A stretch of 64,000 nucleotides of DNA from Actinomycetospora lemnae (GTDB lineage: Bacteria; Actinomycetota; Actinomycetes; Mycobacteriales; Pseudonocardiaceae), in assembly GCF_028737315.1 (NCBI RefSeq), contig NZ_JAQZAO010000010.1:1-64000 (forward strand). The letters are read 5' to 3'. The number at the start of each line of letters is the position of its first letter. Within the stretch, counting starts at the first letter, position 1. Below the pieces are notes generated by a model. It ran no database searches. It was not told where the DNA came from and saw only the letters and a list, made by a program, of their open reading frames with translations. Shown here piece by piece: positions 46,690 to 55,413 of the stretch. The translations under genes were made by a program, and so were the position numbers.

Positions 46690-46703
46690 GGGTCGAAGGT
46701 CCC
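46690..46703. promoter_or_regulatory. DosR-like box, exact match
   Basis: GGGTC-GAAG-GTCCC lies 103 nt upstream of the Usp start at 46587. A weaker copy (CGGTC-CGCG-GTCCG) lies at 46664-46677. Confidence 0.68.
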
Positions 46704-46719
46704 GGTCCCCCGGCCCGGC

Positions 46720-47151
46720 TCAGCAGTCCTCGAGCAGGAAGCCGACGACGTCGCGCATCGACACGATCCCGACGATCGGGCCGGTCGGCGGGTCCTCCCC
46801 CTCGCCGTCGCCCCGGACCAGGACGTGGCGGACCGCGGCGTCGATCATGAGGCGGGCCACGTCGAGCACCGTGGTGTCCTCGTGCGCGGAGACCAGGTCG
46901 ACCGTCATGAGGTCGGTGGCCTGGGTGTCGAGGTCGCCGCCGCTCGCGATCACCGCGACGAGGTCACGTTCGGAGACCACGCCGACCGGTTCGTGCCCGT
47001 GCTGCACGACCACCACGCCGATCTCGTCCATCGCGAGCTCCTCGGCGACCTCCTGCAGCGTGGCGTCGGGCGGCACGGTGGCGAGGTCGCGCGTCGCCAA
47101 CCGGTGGATCGGGGTGGTCTCCCGCGCGGGACGGGCGACGGTCGGGGCCAT
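46720..47151 (-). CDS. Stand-alone CBS-pair protein
   Basis: 143 aa. Two clear CBS repeats: LATRDLATVPPDATLQEVAEELAMDEIGVVVVQHGHEPVGVVSERDLVAVIA and LMTVDLVSAHEDTTVLDVARLMIDAAVRHVLVRG ... VGIVSMRDVVGFLLED. Proteins of this type bind AMP/ATP/SAM-like ligands and include the DosR-regulated Hrp1 (Rv2626c). Divergent from the DUF4010 gene across two boxes. Confidence 0.92.
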   Translation of the reverse strand: MAPTVARPARETTPIHRLATRDLATVPPDATLQEVAEELAMDEIGVVVVQHGHEPVGVVSERDLVAVIASGGDLDTQATDLMTVDLVSAHEDTTVLDVARLMIDAAVRHVLVRGDGEGEDPPTGPIVGIVSMRDVVGFLLEDC

Positions 47152-47211
47152 GTCTCCTCCTGGGGCCGGGTCTCGACCCCCGACGCTGGGCGCCGCCGGG
47201 CGGCGCCGGAA

Positions 47212-47247
47212 GGGACGACGGTCCGCACGGGCCGGGACCTCCGTCGT
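47212..47247. promoter_or_regulatory. DosR-like box pair, 22 bp apart
   Basis: A-GGGAC-GACG-GTCCG (47212-47225, one mismatch) and GGGAC-CTCC-GTCGT (47234-47247, two mismatches) lie 61 nt from the CBS gene start (47151) and 84 nt from the DUF4010 gene (47331). Confidence 0.5.
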
Positions 47248-47330
47248 CGCCGCCGTGACCCCGGGCCCTGGCCCGCCGACGCGGCGCCGTGGCCGACTGT
47301 CTGGCGCGAACGGCGGTGGAGGAGGCCCGG

Positions 47331-48662
47331 GTGGACACCGTCACGGCGCTCGCCCACGTCGCCACCGCGATCGCGATCGGGCTGATGGTCGGGCTGGAGC
47401 GCGAGCGCAGCGCCCGCCACGACGATCCCCGACCCAGCGCCGGCGCCCGGACGTTCGCGCTCATCGCCGTCGCCGGTGCCGTGGCGGCCGCCCTCGGCGG
47501 CGCGGTGGCGGTGGCCGGTCTGGTCGCGGTGACGGTGCTGCTCGTCGTCGGGTACGTGGTCGGTGCGCGGGCCGGGACACGGGGTGAGCCCGACCTCGGG
47601 GCGACGACCGAGGTCGCCGGCATCGGCACCTACCTCCTCGGTGCGCTCGCCTGGACCCGGCCGTCGTGGGCGGTGGCGGTCGGGGTCGGCGTCGTCGTGG
47701 TGCTGGCGGCCAAGCGCCCGCTGCACCACCTCGCCCGGCACCTCGTCACCGACCAGGACGTCGTCGACGCGCTGCGGCTGTTCGTCGTCGCCCTGGTCGT
47801 CCTGCCCCTCCTGCCCGACCGGCCGCTGGGCCCGTACGGCGTGCTCAACCCGTCACGGATCTGGCTGCTGGTCGTCGCCCTCACCGTCGTCGGGTGGGTC
47901 GGCTACCTGGGGGTGCGGGCGCTCGGCGAACGGCGGGGACTGCTGCTCGTCGGCTTCCTCGGCGGCTTCGTGTCGGCCTCGGCGACGACCCTGGTCCTCG
48001 CCCACCACCGGCGCGAGGGCGAGACGACGCCGGCCCCGGCCGTGATGCCCGCCGTCCTCGCCGCGAACGTGGCGACCCTGGTGCAGCTCGTCGTCGTGGT
48101 CGGGGTCGCGGCCCCGCAGGTGGCGCTGCCGCTGCTGCCCGCCGCGGGCGCCGGGATCCTCGTGCTCGGCATCGAGATCGCCTGGCTGTGGCGCCGGCGA
48201 CCCGCCGAGCCCTCACGCGCCGAGCCCTCACCCGCCGAGTCCTCACCCGCCGAGCCACCCGCCGAGCCCGCGCCCGCCGACGCCTCCGGGGACCGGGACC
48301 CCGTGGCCGCCCGCCCCCTCTCGCTGCGGGCGACGGTGTCGCTGGCCGCGATCCTCGTGGTGCTCCTGCTCGCCACCCGCGCCGCGGCCGACCTGGCCGG
48401 TGACCGTGGTGTCGCGGTCGTCGCCCTCGTCGGCGGCCTCGCCGACGCGCACGCCGCCGCCGTGGCCGCGGCGAGCCTCGCCGGCCCGGTGATCCCGGTC
48501 GGCGCGGCCGTCGCGGCGATCGGGCTGGCCCTGGCCGCCAACACGGCGACGAAGCTCGTCCTCGCCCTCGCGGCCGGCGGACGCCGGTTCGCGGGGCACC
48601 TGGCGCTGCTGCTCGCCGCCCCGGTCACGGCGGTCGCGGCCGGGATCGTGGCGGTCCCGTGA
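47331..48662 (+). CDS. MgtC/SapB-DUF4010 family membrane protein
   Basis: 443 aa from a GTG at 47331 directly behind GGAGGAGG. The N-terminus HVATAIAIGLMVGLERERSARHD is the MgtC/SapB signature (GLxxGxERE), followed by about a dozen hydrophobic helices and the DUF4010 region. A charged Pro/Glu/Ser insert (about residues 287-315) is coded by short repeats. MgtC-like proteins act in magnesium and phosphate stress; DUF4010 function is unknown. Confidence 0.85.
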   Translation: MDTVTALAHVATAIAIGLMVGLERERSARHDDPRPSAGARTFALIAVAGAVAAALGGAVAVAGLVAVTVLLVVGYVVGARAGTRGEPDLGATTEVAGIGTYLLGALAWTRPSWAVAVGVGVVVVLAAKRPLHHLARHLVTDQDVVDALRLFVVALVVLPLLPDRPLGPYGVLNPSRIWLLVVALTVVGWVGYLGVRALGERRGLLLVGFLGGFVSASATTLVLAHHRREGETTPAPAVMPAVLAANVATLVQLVVVVGVAAPQVALPLLPAAGAGILVLGIEIAWLWRRRPAEPSRAEPSPAESSPAEPPAEPAPADASGDRDPVAARPLSLRATVSLAAILVVLLLATRAAADLAGDRGVAVVALVGGLADAHAAAVAAASLAGPVIPVGAAVAAIGLALAANTATKLVLALAAGGRRFAGHLALLLAAPVTAVAAGIVAVP

Positions 48663-48684
48663 ATCGTCGGACGGCGACCCCCGG

Positions 48685-49569
48685 TCAGGAGGCCGGCGCC
48701 TCCGGCTCGTCGGCCGCGCTCGGCGTGTCCTCGAGCAGCGGCGCCAGCGGGGCGTCGCCGAGCACGTTGGTGATGATCTCGGTGAACGCGTCGGGATCGG
48801 TGATCAACCAGCTGTGGGTGCCCTCCACCGTGCGCACCTCGACGTCGCCGAGGGCCAGCCGCAGCGCGGTGAGGGAGGCCTCGGGGAGGACGCGGTCCTG
48901 CCGTCCCCACACGACGACCACGGGCAGCCCGCGCCGGCGGAGCTCGTCGAGCTCGGCGCGCAGGTCGGCGGTCCGGGCGAGCTCGGCGACCTTCCAGACC
49001 GCGAACGGGTTGCGCAGGGCGTTGGTCGCCGCGTCGGAGACGATGACGGGCACGACCCGACCGAGGGCCCAGGCCGGGCCGAGGTCCTCCTGCAGGTGCA
49101 GGCCCCAGTCCCACCAGGGCCGCTCCGACATCATGCGGGGCCCGGCCGGGCCGGCCGCCCAGACCGCGCCACCGATGCTGTTGACCAGCACGAGGCGGGA
49201 CACGACCTCCGGCGTGTCGTGCGCGAGGCGCACCCCGACGCCGCCGCCGAAGGAGTGGCCGACGACCGTCACGGGCGTGTCCTCGCCGACCGACCCCAGG
49301 AACCGCGTCACCCAGCGGGCGTAGCCGGCGAGCGTGGCCTCGGCCGGGGGCAGCTCGGCGGTGCCGCCGAAGCCGGGCAGGGCCGGGGCGACCACGCGGG
49401 CACCGCGGTCCGCGATCCGGGCGAGGCCGTCACGGTAGGAGGCCGGGCTCAGCGCCCAGCCGTGCAGGAACAGCACGACCGGCCCCTCCCCCGCGCTCCA
49501 CCAGACCACCCGACGGCCGTCGACCACGCCCTCGTGCCGGTGGCGGACCGGGCCGCGCGCCTCGCTCAC
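48685..49569 (-). CDS. Alpha/beta-hydrolase
   Basis: 294 aa from a GTG overlapping the upstream Usp stop (GTGA). VVLFLHGWALSPASYRDGLA (oxyanion HG motif), nucleophile elbow VVGHSFGGGVG, acid in VVWGRQDRVLPE, and His in VEGTHSWLI complete a catalytic triad. The lipase/esterase-type substrate is unknown. The C-terminal tail is acidic. Confidence 0.88.
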   Translation of the reverse strand: MSEARGPVRHRHEGVVDGRRVVWWSAGEGPVVLFLHGWALSPASYRDGLARIADRGARVVAPALPGFGGTAELPPAEATLAGYARWVTRFLGSVGEDTPVTVVGHSFGGGVGVRLAHDTPEVVSRLVLVNSIGGAVWAAGPAGPRMMSERPWWDWGLHLQEDLGPAWALGRVVPVIVSDAATNALRNPFAVWKVAELARTADLRAELDELRRRGLPVVVVWGRQDRVLPEASLTALRLALGDVEVRTVEGTHSWLITDPDAFTEIITNVLGDAPLAPLLEDTPSAADEPEAPAS

Positions 49570-50060
49570 GGCGTCGGTGCCGCGGCCGGGACGAGCGGCA
49601 CCTCCGGCAGCACGGTCAGGGGGCAGTCCGCGTGGCGCAGGCACCACCACCCGACCGAGCCGAGCAGCGTGGTGGCCGCCCGGCCGCGTCCCCGGTGGCC
49701 CAGCACGAGCAGCGCGGCGCCGGCGGCCGCGTCCGCGAGCACCGGGCCGGGGTCGCCGGCCACCGCCCGGACCTCGAAGCGCGGCAGCGCGCGGTCGGGG
49801 TGCTCGACGCGCTCCGCCGCGAGCACCTCGTCGACGACGGCCCGGGCGGCCGCCTCGGTCGCGGCGGCCACGTCGTCCCGCTCGGCGACGACCGGGATGC
49901 GCGCGAGCACCGCCAGGCGCTCCGGTGACATGAACGCGGTGACGACCTCGAGCGTCCCGTCGCGCCGGCGGGCCTCGTCGAGGGCGTACCTCAGGGCGGC
50001 CCGGGCACCGACCGAGTCGTCGAGCCCGACCACCACACGCCCCGCGTCATTGCCCGTCAT
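49566..50060 (-). CDS. Single-domain universal stress protein
   Basis: 164 aa from the ATG at 50060; in-frame GTGs at 50066 and 50069 are alternatives nearer GGAGGGG. VVVGLDDSVGARAALRYALDEA and an intact loop GHRGRGRAATTLLGS. It heads a two-gene operon with the hydrolase, 68 nt below an exact box. Confidence 0.9.
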   Translation of the reverse strand: MTGNDAGRVVVGLDDSVGARAALRYALDEARRRDGTLEVVTAFMSPERLAVLARIPVVAERDDVAAATEAAARAVVDEVLAAERVEHPDRALPRFEVRAVAGDPGPVLADAAAGAALLVLGHRGRGRAATTLLGSVGWWCLRHADCPLTVLPEVPLVPAAAPTP

Positions 50061-50127
50061 GACCACCACGTCCCCTCCGCACGCGCGTCTGCCCGGTCAC
50101 GGTGCGGTGACGGCGTGACCCGGGGCA

Positions 50128-50149
50128 GGGCCCACGGTCCCGTCGGCCC
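50128..50149. promoter_or_regulatory. DosR-like box, exact match, plus overlapping copy
   Basis: A-GGGCC-CACG-GTCCC (50128-50141) is exact. An overlapping copy GGTCC-CGTC-GGCCC (50136-50149) has one mismatch. Located 68 nt upstream of the Usp start at 50060. Confidence 0.68.
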
Positions 50150-50170
50150 GGCCCCGACGGCCCGCGGCGA

Positions 50171-51169
50171 TCAGGGCACGAGGACCGCCGCGCCGGTGAC
50201 CCGGTCGGCCGCGAGGTCGGCGAGCGCCGCCCCGGCCGCGTCGAGGGGGTAGGGCACCGTGGTCACCTCGAGGTGGTGCTCGGCGGCGACGCGCAGGAAC
50301 TCGCGGGCGTCGGCGCGGGTGTTCGACGTGACGCTGCGCAGCGTGCGCTCCTGGAAGAGGTGGCGCTGGTAGTTCAGCACCGGGACGTCGGTGAGGTGGA
50401 TGCCGGCGAGGGCCAGCGTGCCGCCCCGGTCGAGGGCCTCGAGGGCCGGCGGCACCAGCTCGCCGGCGGGCGCGAACAGGATCGCCGCGTCGAGGGGCTC
50501 CGGCGGCGGGTCCGCGGCGCCCTGGGCGGAGGCCGCCCCGAGGCGCAGGGCCAGCTCCCGGGCCTCGGGGCTGCGGGTCATGACGTGCACCGTCGCCCCC
50601 TGGGCCAGCGCGACCTGGCTCGCGAGGTGGGCGCTGCCACCGAACCCGTAGACCCCCAGCCGTCCGCCCCGGGGCAGTTCGGCACGGCGCAGGGCGTGGA
50701 AGCCGATGATGCCGGCGCACAGCAGCGGGGCCAGCTCGGCGTCGGTGTAGCCGCTCGGCAGGCGGTGGGCGAAGTCGGCCGGCACGGTCGCGCACTCGGC
50801 GTACCCGCCGTCGGCGTCCCAGCCGGTGTAGAGCGACGCGGGGCAGAGGTTCTCGTCGCCGCGCCGGCAGTACCGGCAGGTCCCGCAGGTCCGGCGCAGC
50901 CAGGCGATGCCGACACGGTCGCCGGGGACGAAGCCCGTGACGTCCTCCCCGACCCGCTCGACGCGCCCGACGACCTCGTGCCCGGGGACCACACCCGGCC
51001 GGTGCACCGGCAGGTCCCCCTCGGCCACGTGCAGGTCGGTGCGACACACCCCGCACGCCAGGACCGCCACGAGCAGCTCGTCACGCCCGGGCTCGGGCAC
51101 GGGCTCGTCCACCCGCTCGAGCGGCCCCCCGGCCGCCGGGCCCGGACGCGTCACGCGGAACGCGCGCAT
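50171..51169 (-). CDS. Zinc-dependent alcohol dehydrogenase
   Basis: 332 aa MDR-family enzyme. Catalytic zinc ligands Cys42 (CGVCRTDLH) and His64-Glu65 ([13 protein letters not shown]). Structural zinc cluster [18 protein letters not shown](P)-binding [16 protein letters not shown]. It oxidises alcohols or reduces aldehydes, so it could dispose of reducing equivalents without oxygen. Its start ([11 protein letters not shown]) resembles the 19-codon ORF at 43134. Confidence 0.93.
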   Translation of the reverse strand: MRAFRVTRPGPAAGGPLERVDEPVPEPGRDELLVAVLACGVCRTDLHVAEGDLPVHRPGVVPGHEVVGRVERVGEDVTGFVPGDRVGIAWLRRTCGTCRYCRRGDENLCPASLYTGWDADGGYAECATVPADFAHRLPSGYTDAELAPLLCAGIIGFHALRRAELPRGGRLGVYGFGGSAHLASQVALAQGATVHVMTRSPEARELALRLGAASAQGAADPPPEPLDAAILFAPAGELVPPALEALDRGGTLALAGIHLTDVPVLNYQRHLFQERTLRSVTSNTRADAREFLRVAAEHHLEVTTVPYPLDAAGAALADLAADRVTGAAVLVP

Positions 51170-51228
51170 GCGCCTCTCCTCCCCGCTCGATCATCGGCAC
51201 GGTCCTCGGGCCGCGAGGCCGACGGACA

Positions 51229-51242
51229 GGGCCGGCGGGCCC
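51229..51242. promoter_or_regulatory. DosR-like box, exact match
   Basis: A-GGGCC-GGCG-GGCCC lies 60 nt upstream of the alcohol dehydrogenase start (51169) and 109 nt before the SHOCT gene. Confidence 0.68.
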
Positions 51243-51350
51243 GGGCGGACGTGTCGATGGTCGCTGTCCGCAGGGCCCTCCGCCGCTCCCGCGCGCGTCG
51301 CCCGCGCGGGAGCGTGGCCCGGCACCGGATCGGGCGAGGAGGACACCGTG

Positions 51351-51599
51351 ATGTGGGGCTACGGCTGGGACGGCGGGTGGATGGTCCCGCTGATGGGCGT
51401 CAGCGCCGTGCTGTGGTGGGTGCTGGTCGTGGCGATCGTCGTCGGCGTCGTGCGCTGGCTGCGGGTCGCGCCGGGCGGGACCTCCGGCGGCCCGGGGCCG
51501 CGCGGCGAGGCCCGGGACATCCTCGACCGGCGCTTCGCGCGGGGCGAGATCGACGCCGACGAGTACGCCGAGCGCCGCCGTGTCCTGAGCGGTGGCTGA
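51351..51599 (+). CDS. SHOCT-domain small membrane protein
   Basis: 82 aa. A Trp/Gly-rich start (MWGYGWDGGWM) leads into one membrane helix (about 14-36) and a C-terminal SHOCT motif (ARDILDRRFARGEIDADEYAERRRVL). A GTG three nt upstream is an alternative start. SHOCT domains mediate oligomerisation; no specific role is known for this type. Confidence 0.85.
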   Translation: MWGYGWDGGWMVPLMGVSAVLWWVLVVAIVVGVVRWLRVAPGGTSGGPGPRGEARDILDRRFARGEIDADEYAERRRVLSGG

Positions 51600-51659
51600 C
51601 CGGGCGCCGATCGCCGGCCCGCCGACGGTCACCCCGCGAGCCCTTCGGGTCGCGCCCGC

Positions 51660-51673
51660 GCGACCAACGGCCC
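51660..51673. promoter_or_regulatory. DosR-like box, one mismatch
   Basis: GCGAC-CAAC-GGCCC followed by T lies 75 nt upstream of the CBS gene start at 51748. Confidence 0.55.
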
Positions 51674-51747
51674 TGGGCCGTTCCGCCGCCGGCGGGCTGC
51701 ACTGCCCCCAGGCCGCGCCGAAGCGGCCCGACACCCAGGAGGTCCCT

Positions 51748-52197
51748 GTGAAGGTCCGAGACATCATGAGCCACCCGGTGGTGAGCGTGCGGCCGGACAC
51801 CCCGGTCTCCGAGGCCGCCTCCCTGATGGTCGAACGCGGGTTCTCGTCGATGCCGATCGAGGACGACGCCGAGGGTCTGGTCGGCATCGTGGGCGAGGCG
51901 GACCTCGTGCGGGGCCGCATCCCGGCGCAGGACGGCGGCACCGCGGCCGCGCACGCCGGCCGCGTCGGTGACGTCATGACCCGCTCGCCGATGACCTGCG
52001 AGCCCGGTGCCGACGTCGCCGACGTCGTCGGCACGATGCTCGACCACCGGCTCCGCGCGGTCCCGGTCGTGGAGGGCGGGCGGCTGGTCGGCATGCTCGC
52101 CCGCCGCGACGTCCTGCGCTGCGTCGCGCAGGGCGAGCTCACCTCGGCGGAGGTCTGGCGGCACCGGTTCGGCCTGGTCGACCACGAGCGCGGGTGA
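51748..52197 (+). CDS. Stand-alone CBS-pair protein
   Basis: 149 aa, GTG behind AGGAGGT. Two typical CBS repeats (VRDIMSHPVVSVRPDTPVSEAASLMVERGFSSMPIEDDAEGLVGIVGEADLVRG and VGDVMTRSPMTCEPGADVADVVGTMLDHRLRAVPVVEGGRLVGMLARRDVLR). The tail ELTSAEVWRHRFGLVDHERG is unusual. Likely adenine-nucleotide sensor without attached effector. Confidence 0.93.
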   Translation: MKVRDIMSHPVVSVRPDTPVSEAASLMVERGFSSMPIEDDAEGLVGIVGEADLVRGRIPAQDGGTAAAHAGRVGDVMTRSPMTCEPGADVADVVGTMLDHRLRAVPVVEGGRLVGMLARRDVLRCVAQGELTSAEVWRHRFGLVDHERG

Positions 52198-52211
52198 CGC
52201 GACCCTCGGCG

Positions 52212-52257
52212 CGGACGGGCCCGGCCCCGCTCGACGAGCGCGGTCCGGGCCGATCCG
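52212..52257. terminator. Candidate hairpin terminator
   Basis: CGGACGGGCCCGG (52212-52224) pairs at 11 of 13 positions with 52245-52257, and the loop holds a second short stem (GCTCGACGAGC). It separates the convergent ends at 52197 and 52304. Confidence 0.55.
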
Positions 52258-52303
52258 TGTCGAGGCCTGCCCGAGGATCGGCGGGGCGCCTCGCACCCGC
52301 CCG

Positions 52304-52519
52304 TCAGGAGACGCCGCGCACCGCGGGGTGGTGGGGGTGCTCCTCGACCCGGGCGTCCGGCCCGGGGAAGACGAGACTGCGGTGGTCGTCGTCGAGCCAC
52401 CGCACCCAGAACGGCGGGCTGCCGTCGGCGTGCTCGACGCCCACGATCTGCCCCTGCCGCCGCGGTGACTCGTCGGTGAGCCCCTCCACGATCAACCAGT
52501 TCCCGACCCGCGCCTGCAT
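52304..52519 (-). CDS. DUF1918 small protein
   Basis: 71 aa, ATG behind GAGGAGG. The motif sequence MQARVGNWLIVEG, RQGQIVGVEHADGSPPFWVRWLDDDHRSLVFPGPDARV is the compact SH3-like beta barrel of DUF1918. Family members occur in actinobacterial stress regulons. Function unknown. Divergent from the VOC-PfkB operon across a pair of boxes. Confidence 0.9.
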   Translation of the reverse strand: MQARVGNWLIVEGLTDESPRRQGQIVGVEHADGSPPFWVRWLDDDHRSLVFPGPDARVEEHPHHPAVRGVS

Positions 52520-52580
52520 CCCGGACCTCCTCGTCGACGGTGCCTCCCCCCGAGCGTCGCGCGCCGGGGGCGCCGGTCCA

Positions 52581-52617
52581 GGGACCTCCGACTCGGCCGC
52601 GACGGGACCCGAGGCCC
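52581..52617. promoter_or_regulatory. DosR-like box pair, 23 bp apart
   Basis: A-GGGAC-CTCC-GACTC (52581-52594, one mismatch) and GGGAC-CCGA-GGCCC (52604-52617, exact) lie 62 nt from the DUF1918 start (52519) and 69 nt before the VOC gene (52686). Confidence 0.65.
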
Positions 52618-52685
52618 CTGTCCGCCGGCGGCCTCGGCACGACCGTGGAGGGCGACGAGCCGACGACGGATGACGAGGAGACGCC

Positions 52686-53051
52686 ATGAGCAACCCGGTC
52701 CTGCACTTCGAGATCGGGGGCGCCGACGGCGCGCGCTCCCGCCGGTTCTACGCAGAGCTCTTCGGCTGGTCGGTGACGACCGAGGACCACGGCTACGGCG
52801 TGGTCTCCACCGGCGGCAGCACCGGCATCGGGGGCGGCATCATGCAGGCCCCCGACGGCGTGCGGCCGTGGGTCACCGTGTACGTCCAGGTCGACGACCT
52901 CGAGAAATCGCTCGAGCGCGCCGAGGAGCTCGGCGGCAGCCGGATCATGGGTCCGGCGCCGATCGGCGACATGGGCGAGGTCGCCATGTTCGCCGACCCG
53001 GACGGCAACCCCATCGGCCTGCTCCGGCTCGCCCCGGAGGAGGCGCCGTGA
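52686..53051 (+). CDS. VOC-family (glyoxalase-like) protein
   Basis: 121 aa. VLHFEIGGADGARSRRFYAELFGWSVTTEDHGYGVVST and GEVAMFADPDGNPIGLLRL give the paired beta-alpha-beta-beta-beta repeats of vicinal-oxygen-chelate proteins. Not a classical glyoxalase I. Substrate unknown. First gene of an operon whose next three genes all start on the previous stop (GTGA, ATGA, ATGA). Confidence 0.88.
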   Translation: MSNPVLHFEIGGADGARSRRFYAELFGWSVTTEDHGYGVVSTGGSTGIGGGIMQAPDGVRPWVTVYVQVDDLEKSLERAEELGGSRIMGPAPIGDMGEVAMFADPDGNPIGLLRLAPEEAP

Positions 53052-54061
53052 CGGCGGTCGTCCCGCGGGACGTCCTGTGCGTCGGCGACGTCGTCACCGA
53101 CACCGCGATCGAGCTGATCCGGGACGACAACACGATCACCTACACCGACGACGACGGCCCGTGGCTCGCCATGCGCTCGGGCGCGAAGCTGCCGTTCGCC
53201 GGGTTCCGCGACTTCGACGCGGCAGGCAACGCCGCGAACGCGGCCGTGGCCTGCACGCGCCTGGGCCTGGACGCGGCGATCGCCACCGACGTCGGCAAGG
53301 ACGACACCGGGCAGCGCATCGCGGCGCGCCTGCTCGAGCACGGCGTCGACACCGGCCTCGTCCACGTCCACCCCGACCAGCAGAGCAACCACCACTTCGT
53401 GCTCCGCCACGGCGCCGAGCGCACGATCCTCGTCAAGCACCACGAGTTCGCCTACCGGTGGCCGGACCCGGATCCCCCGCCGCGGTGGGTCTACTTCAGC
53501 TCGTTGTCCGAGCACGCCGACGCCTACCAGGACGAGATCGCCCGCTGGCTGGGCGCGCATCCCGACGTCCGGCTGGCCTTCCAGCCCGGGACGCTGCAGA
53601 TCCGGGCGGGCGTCGCCCCGCTGCGTGCGGTCTACGCGCGCAGCGAGGTCGTGATCATGAATCGCGAGGAGGCCGTGACGGTCACCGGCGGCGACCACGC
53701 CGACGTGCACGACCTCCTCGCACGCCTCCACGCCCTGGGCCCGTCGAAGGTCGTCGTCACCGACGGCCCCGACGGCGCGTACGCCGCCGACGGCGAGGAG
53801 CACCTCTGGATGCCCACCTACCCGGACCCCGGCCCGCCGGTGGAGCGGACCGGCGCCGGTGACGCGTTCGCGTCGACGCTGGTGGCGGCACTGGTCCGGG
53901 GCGAGACCTTCCGGACGGCGCTGCGGTGGGCTCCCGTCAACGCGATGAGCGTCGTCCAGCGTGTCGGCGGGCAGGCCGGGCTGCTGCCCCGGGCGCAGCT
54001 CGAGGCGCTCCTGGACCGGGCGCCGGAGGGCTACGGCCCGGTGCCGTACGCACGGCCATGA
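53048..54061 (+). CDS. PfkB-family sugar kinase
   Basis: 337 aa. Ribokinase fold with FDAAGNAANAAVACTRLGLDAAIATDVGKDDTG near the start and the catalytic/anion-hole motif VERTGAGDAFASTLVAAL (Asp base) near the end; NREEAVTVTGG and VVVTDGPDGAYA are family features. It phosphorylates a sugar or nucleoside. PfkB (Rv2029c) is a DosR-regulon member in mycobacteria. The long acidic N-terminal segment (ELIRDDNTITYTDDDGPW) is unlike PfkB proper, so the substrate is open. Confidence 0.9.
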   Translation: MTAVVPRDVLCVGDVVTDTAIELIRDDNTITYTDDDGPWLAMRSGAKLPFAGFRDFDAAGNAANAAVACTRLGLDAAIATDVGKDDTGQRIAARLLEHGVDTGLVHVHPDQQSNHHFVLRHGAERTILVKHHEFAYRWPDPDPPPRWVYFSSLSEHADAYQDEIARWLGAHPDVRLAFQPGTLQIRAGVAPLRAVYARSEVVIMNREEAVTVTGGDHADVHDLLARLHALGPSKVVVTDGPDGAYAADGEEHLWMPTYPDPGPPVERTGAGDAFASTLVAALVRGETFRTALRWAPVNAMSVVQRVGGQAGLLPRAQLEALLDRAPEGYGPVPYARP

Positions 54062-55413
54062 CGGACACGCAGGCCGTGGGGAGACCACGGAGACCACGGA
54101 GACCACGGCCCGGCCCGGGCCTGGTCCCGCTCGGCCGCGTGGCCGGCGTCCCCGTCGCGGCGCACTGGAGCGTGCTGGGCATCGTGGCGCTGCTCGCCCT
54201 CGTCATGGCGCGCTCCGAGCTCCCGCTGCTCGCGCCCGGCCGCGGTCCGCTCGCGTACGCGCTCGCCGGGGTGTCGGTCGCGGTCCTGCTCATGGCGTCG
54301 CTCCTCGCCCACGAGGTGGCCCACGCCCTGGTGGCGCGGGCGTCGGGCGCGGAGGTCGAGGGCATCACGCTCTGGCTGCTCGGCGGCGCGACCCACATGC
54401 GCGGCGAGCCGGAGCGACCGGGGGCGGAGCTGCGGATCGCGGTGGTCGGCCCGCTGGTCAGCGCGGCCCTCGCCGCGCTCGCCGGACTCGGCACGGTGCT
54501 CGCGCGGCCGGTGGCCCCCGACCTGGTGGTCGCGGTCCTCGTCGAGCTGGCCCTGGTGAACCTCGTGCTGGCGGTGTTCAACCTCCTGCCGGCCGCGCCC
54601 CTCGACGGGGGGCGGGTGCTGCGGGCGACGCTGTGGGCGCTGCGGGGCGACCGGTGGTCGGCCGCGATCGCCGCCGCACGGTCCGGCCGCGTGCTCGCGG
54701 CGCTCCTCGTCGTCGGCGGCCTCGTGCTCGCCCTCGGGGTGGGGCTGGGTGGGCTCTGGCTCGCCCTGGTCGGCTGGTTCATCGGCGTCGCCGCCGGCGA
54801 GGAGGAACGGCGCGCGCGGGAGGGCCGCGTCCTCGACGGGGTCACCGTCGGCGAGGTCGCCACGCCCGCGCCGGTGGTGCTCGCGGACGACGCCTCCCCC
54901 GGGTCGTTGGCCGCGGCGGCGAGCGCGCCCCACGCCGCGGCCGGGGGTGTCCTGCTGACCGGACCCGGCGGTGGCCCGTCCGGCTACGTGCCCCCGGAGC
55001 GGCTGCGGCTCCTCACCGCGGGGCCCGGCGGCCCGCGCGCGAGACGGCGGCCCGTCGTCGTACCGCCGTCCCGGTTGGCGACGGTACGTCCGGACGACGC
55101 GCTCGCCCGGTTCCTCGGCGACCTCGCGTCCCCCGGGGGCCGGCTCGTCGTCGTCGACGACGGCGTGCCCGTGGGTGTCGTGTCCCGGGCCGAGGTGGAG
55201 GAGCTCCTGCGGAGCGCGGGGACGTCCTCCCCCCGACCGCCGGACGCTCGGTCGGACACCGCGGAGCGCCGCGACCCGGGGGCCGACGAGCCCCCGCCGC
55301 CGGACTGGTGGTGGCACGGAGGACCGCGACGACCACCCGGAGAACCCGTTCCCGGCACGACACCGACGTGGGCCGCGTCCGCGGCCCGCGACGACGAGGG
55401 AGATCGATTATGA
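54058..55413 (+). CDS. Site-2 protease (M50) with CBS-like tail, Rip3-like
   Basis: 451 aa, ATG overlapping the PfkB stop. Intramembrane metalloprotease: HEVAH (His85, Glu86, His89) in TM2-3 and NLLPAAPLDGGR with Asp183 as third zinc ligand; about six membrane helices to residue 250. The C-terminal part (about 260-390) holds two degenerate CBS-like repeats (ATVRPDDALARFLGDL, PVGVVSRAEVEELL), then a disordered Pro/Asp tail. Rv2625c/Rip3 in the mycobacterial DosR regulon has this layout. It probably cleaves a membrane-bound regulator; the target is unknown. Confidence 0.92.
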   Translation: MTDTQAVGRPRRPRRPRPGPGLVPLGRVAGVPVAAHWSVLGIVALLALVMARSELPLLAPGRGPLAYALAGVSVAVLLMASLLAHEVAHALVARASGAEVEGITLWLLGGATHMRGEPERPGAELRIAVVGPLVSAALAALAGLGTVLARPVAPDLVVAVLVELALVNLVLAVFNLLPAAPLDGGRVLRATLWALRGDRWSAAIAAARSGRVLAALLVVGGLVLALGVGLGGLWLALVGWFIGVAAGEEERRAREGRVLDGVTVGEVATPAPVVLADDASPGSLAAAASAPHAAAGGVLLTGPGGGPSGYVPPERLRLLTAGPGGPRARRRPVVVPPSRLATVRPDDALARFLGDLASPGGRLVVVDDGVPVGVVSRAEVEELLRSAGTSSPRPPDARSDTAERRDPGADEPPPPDWWWHGGPRRPPGEPVPGTTPTWAASAARDDEGDRL

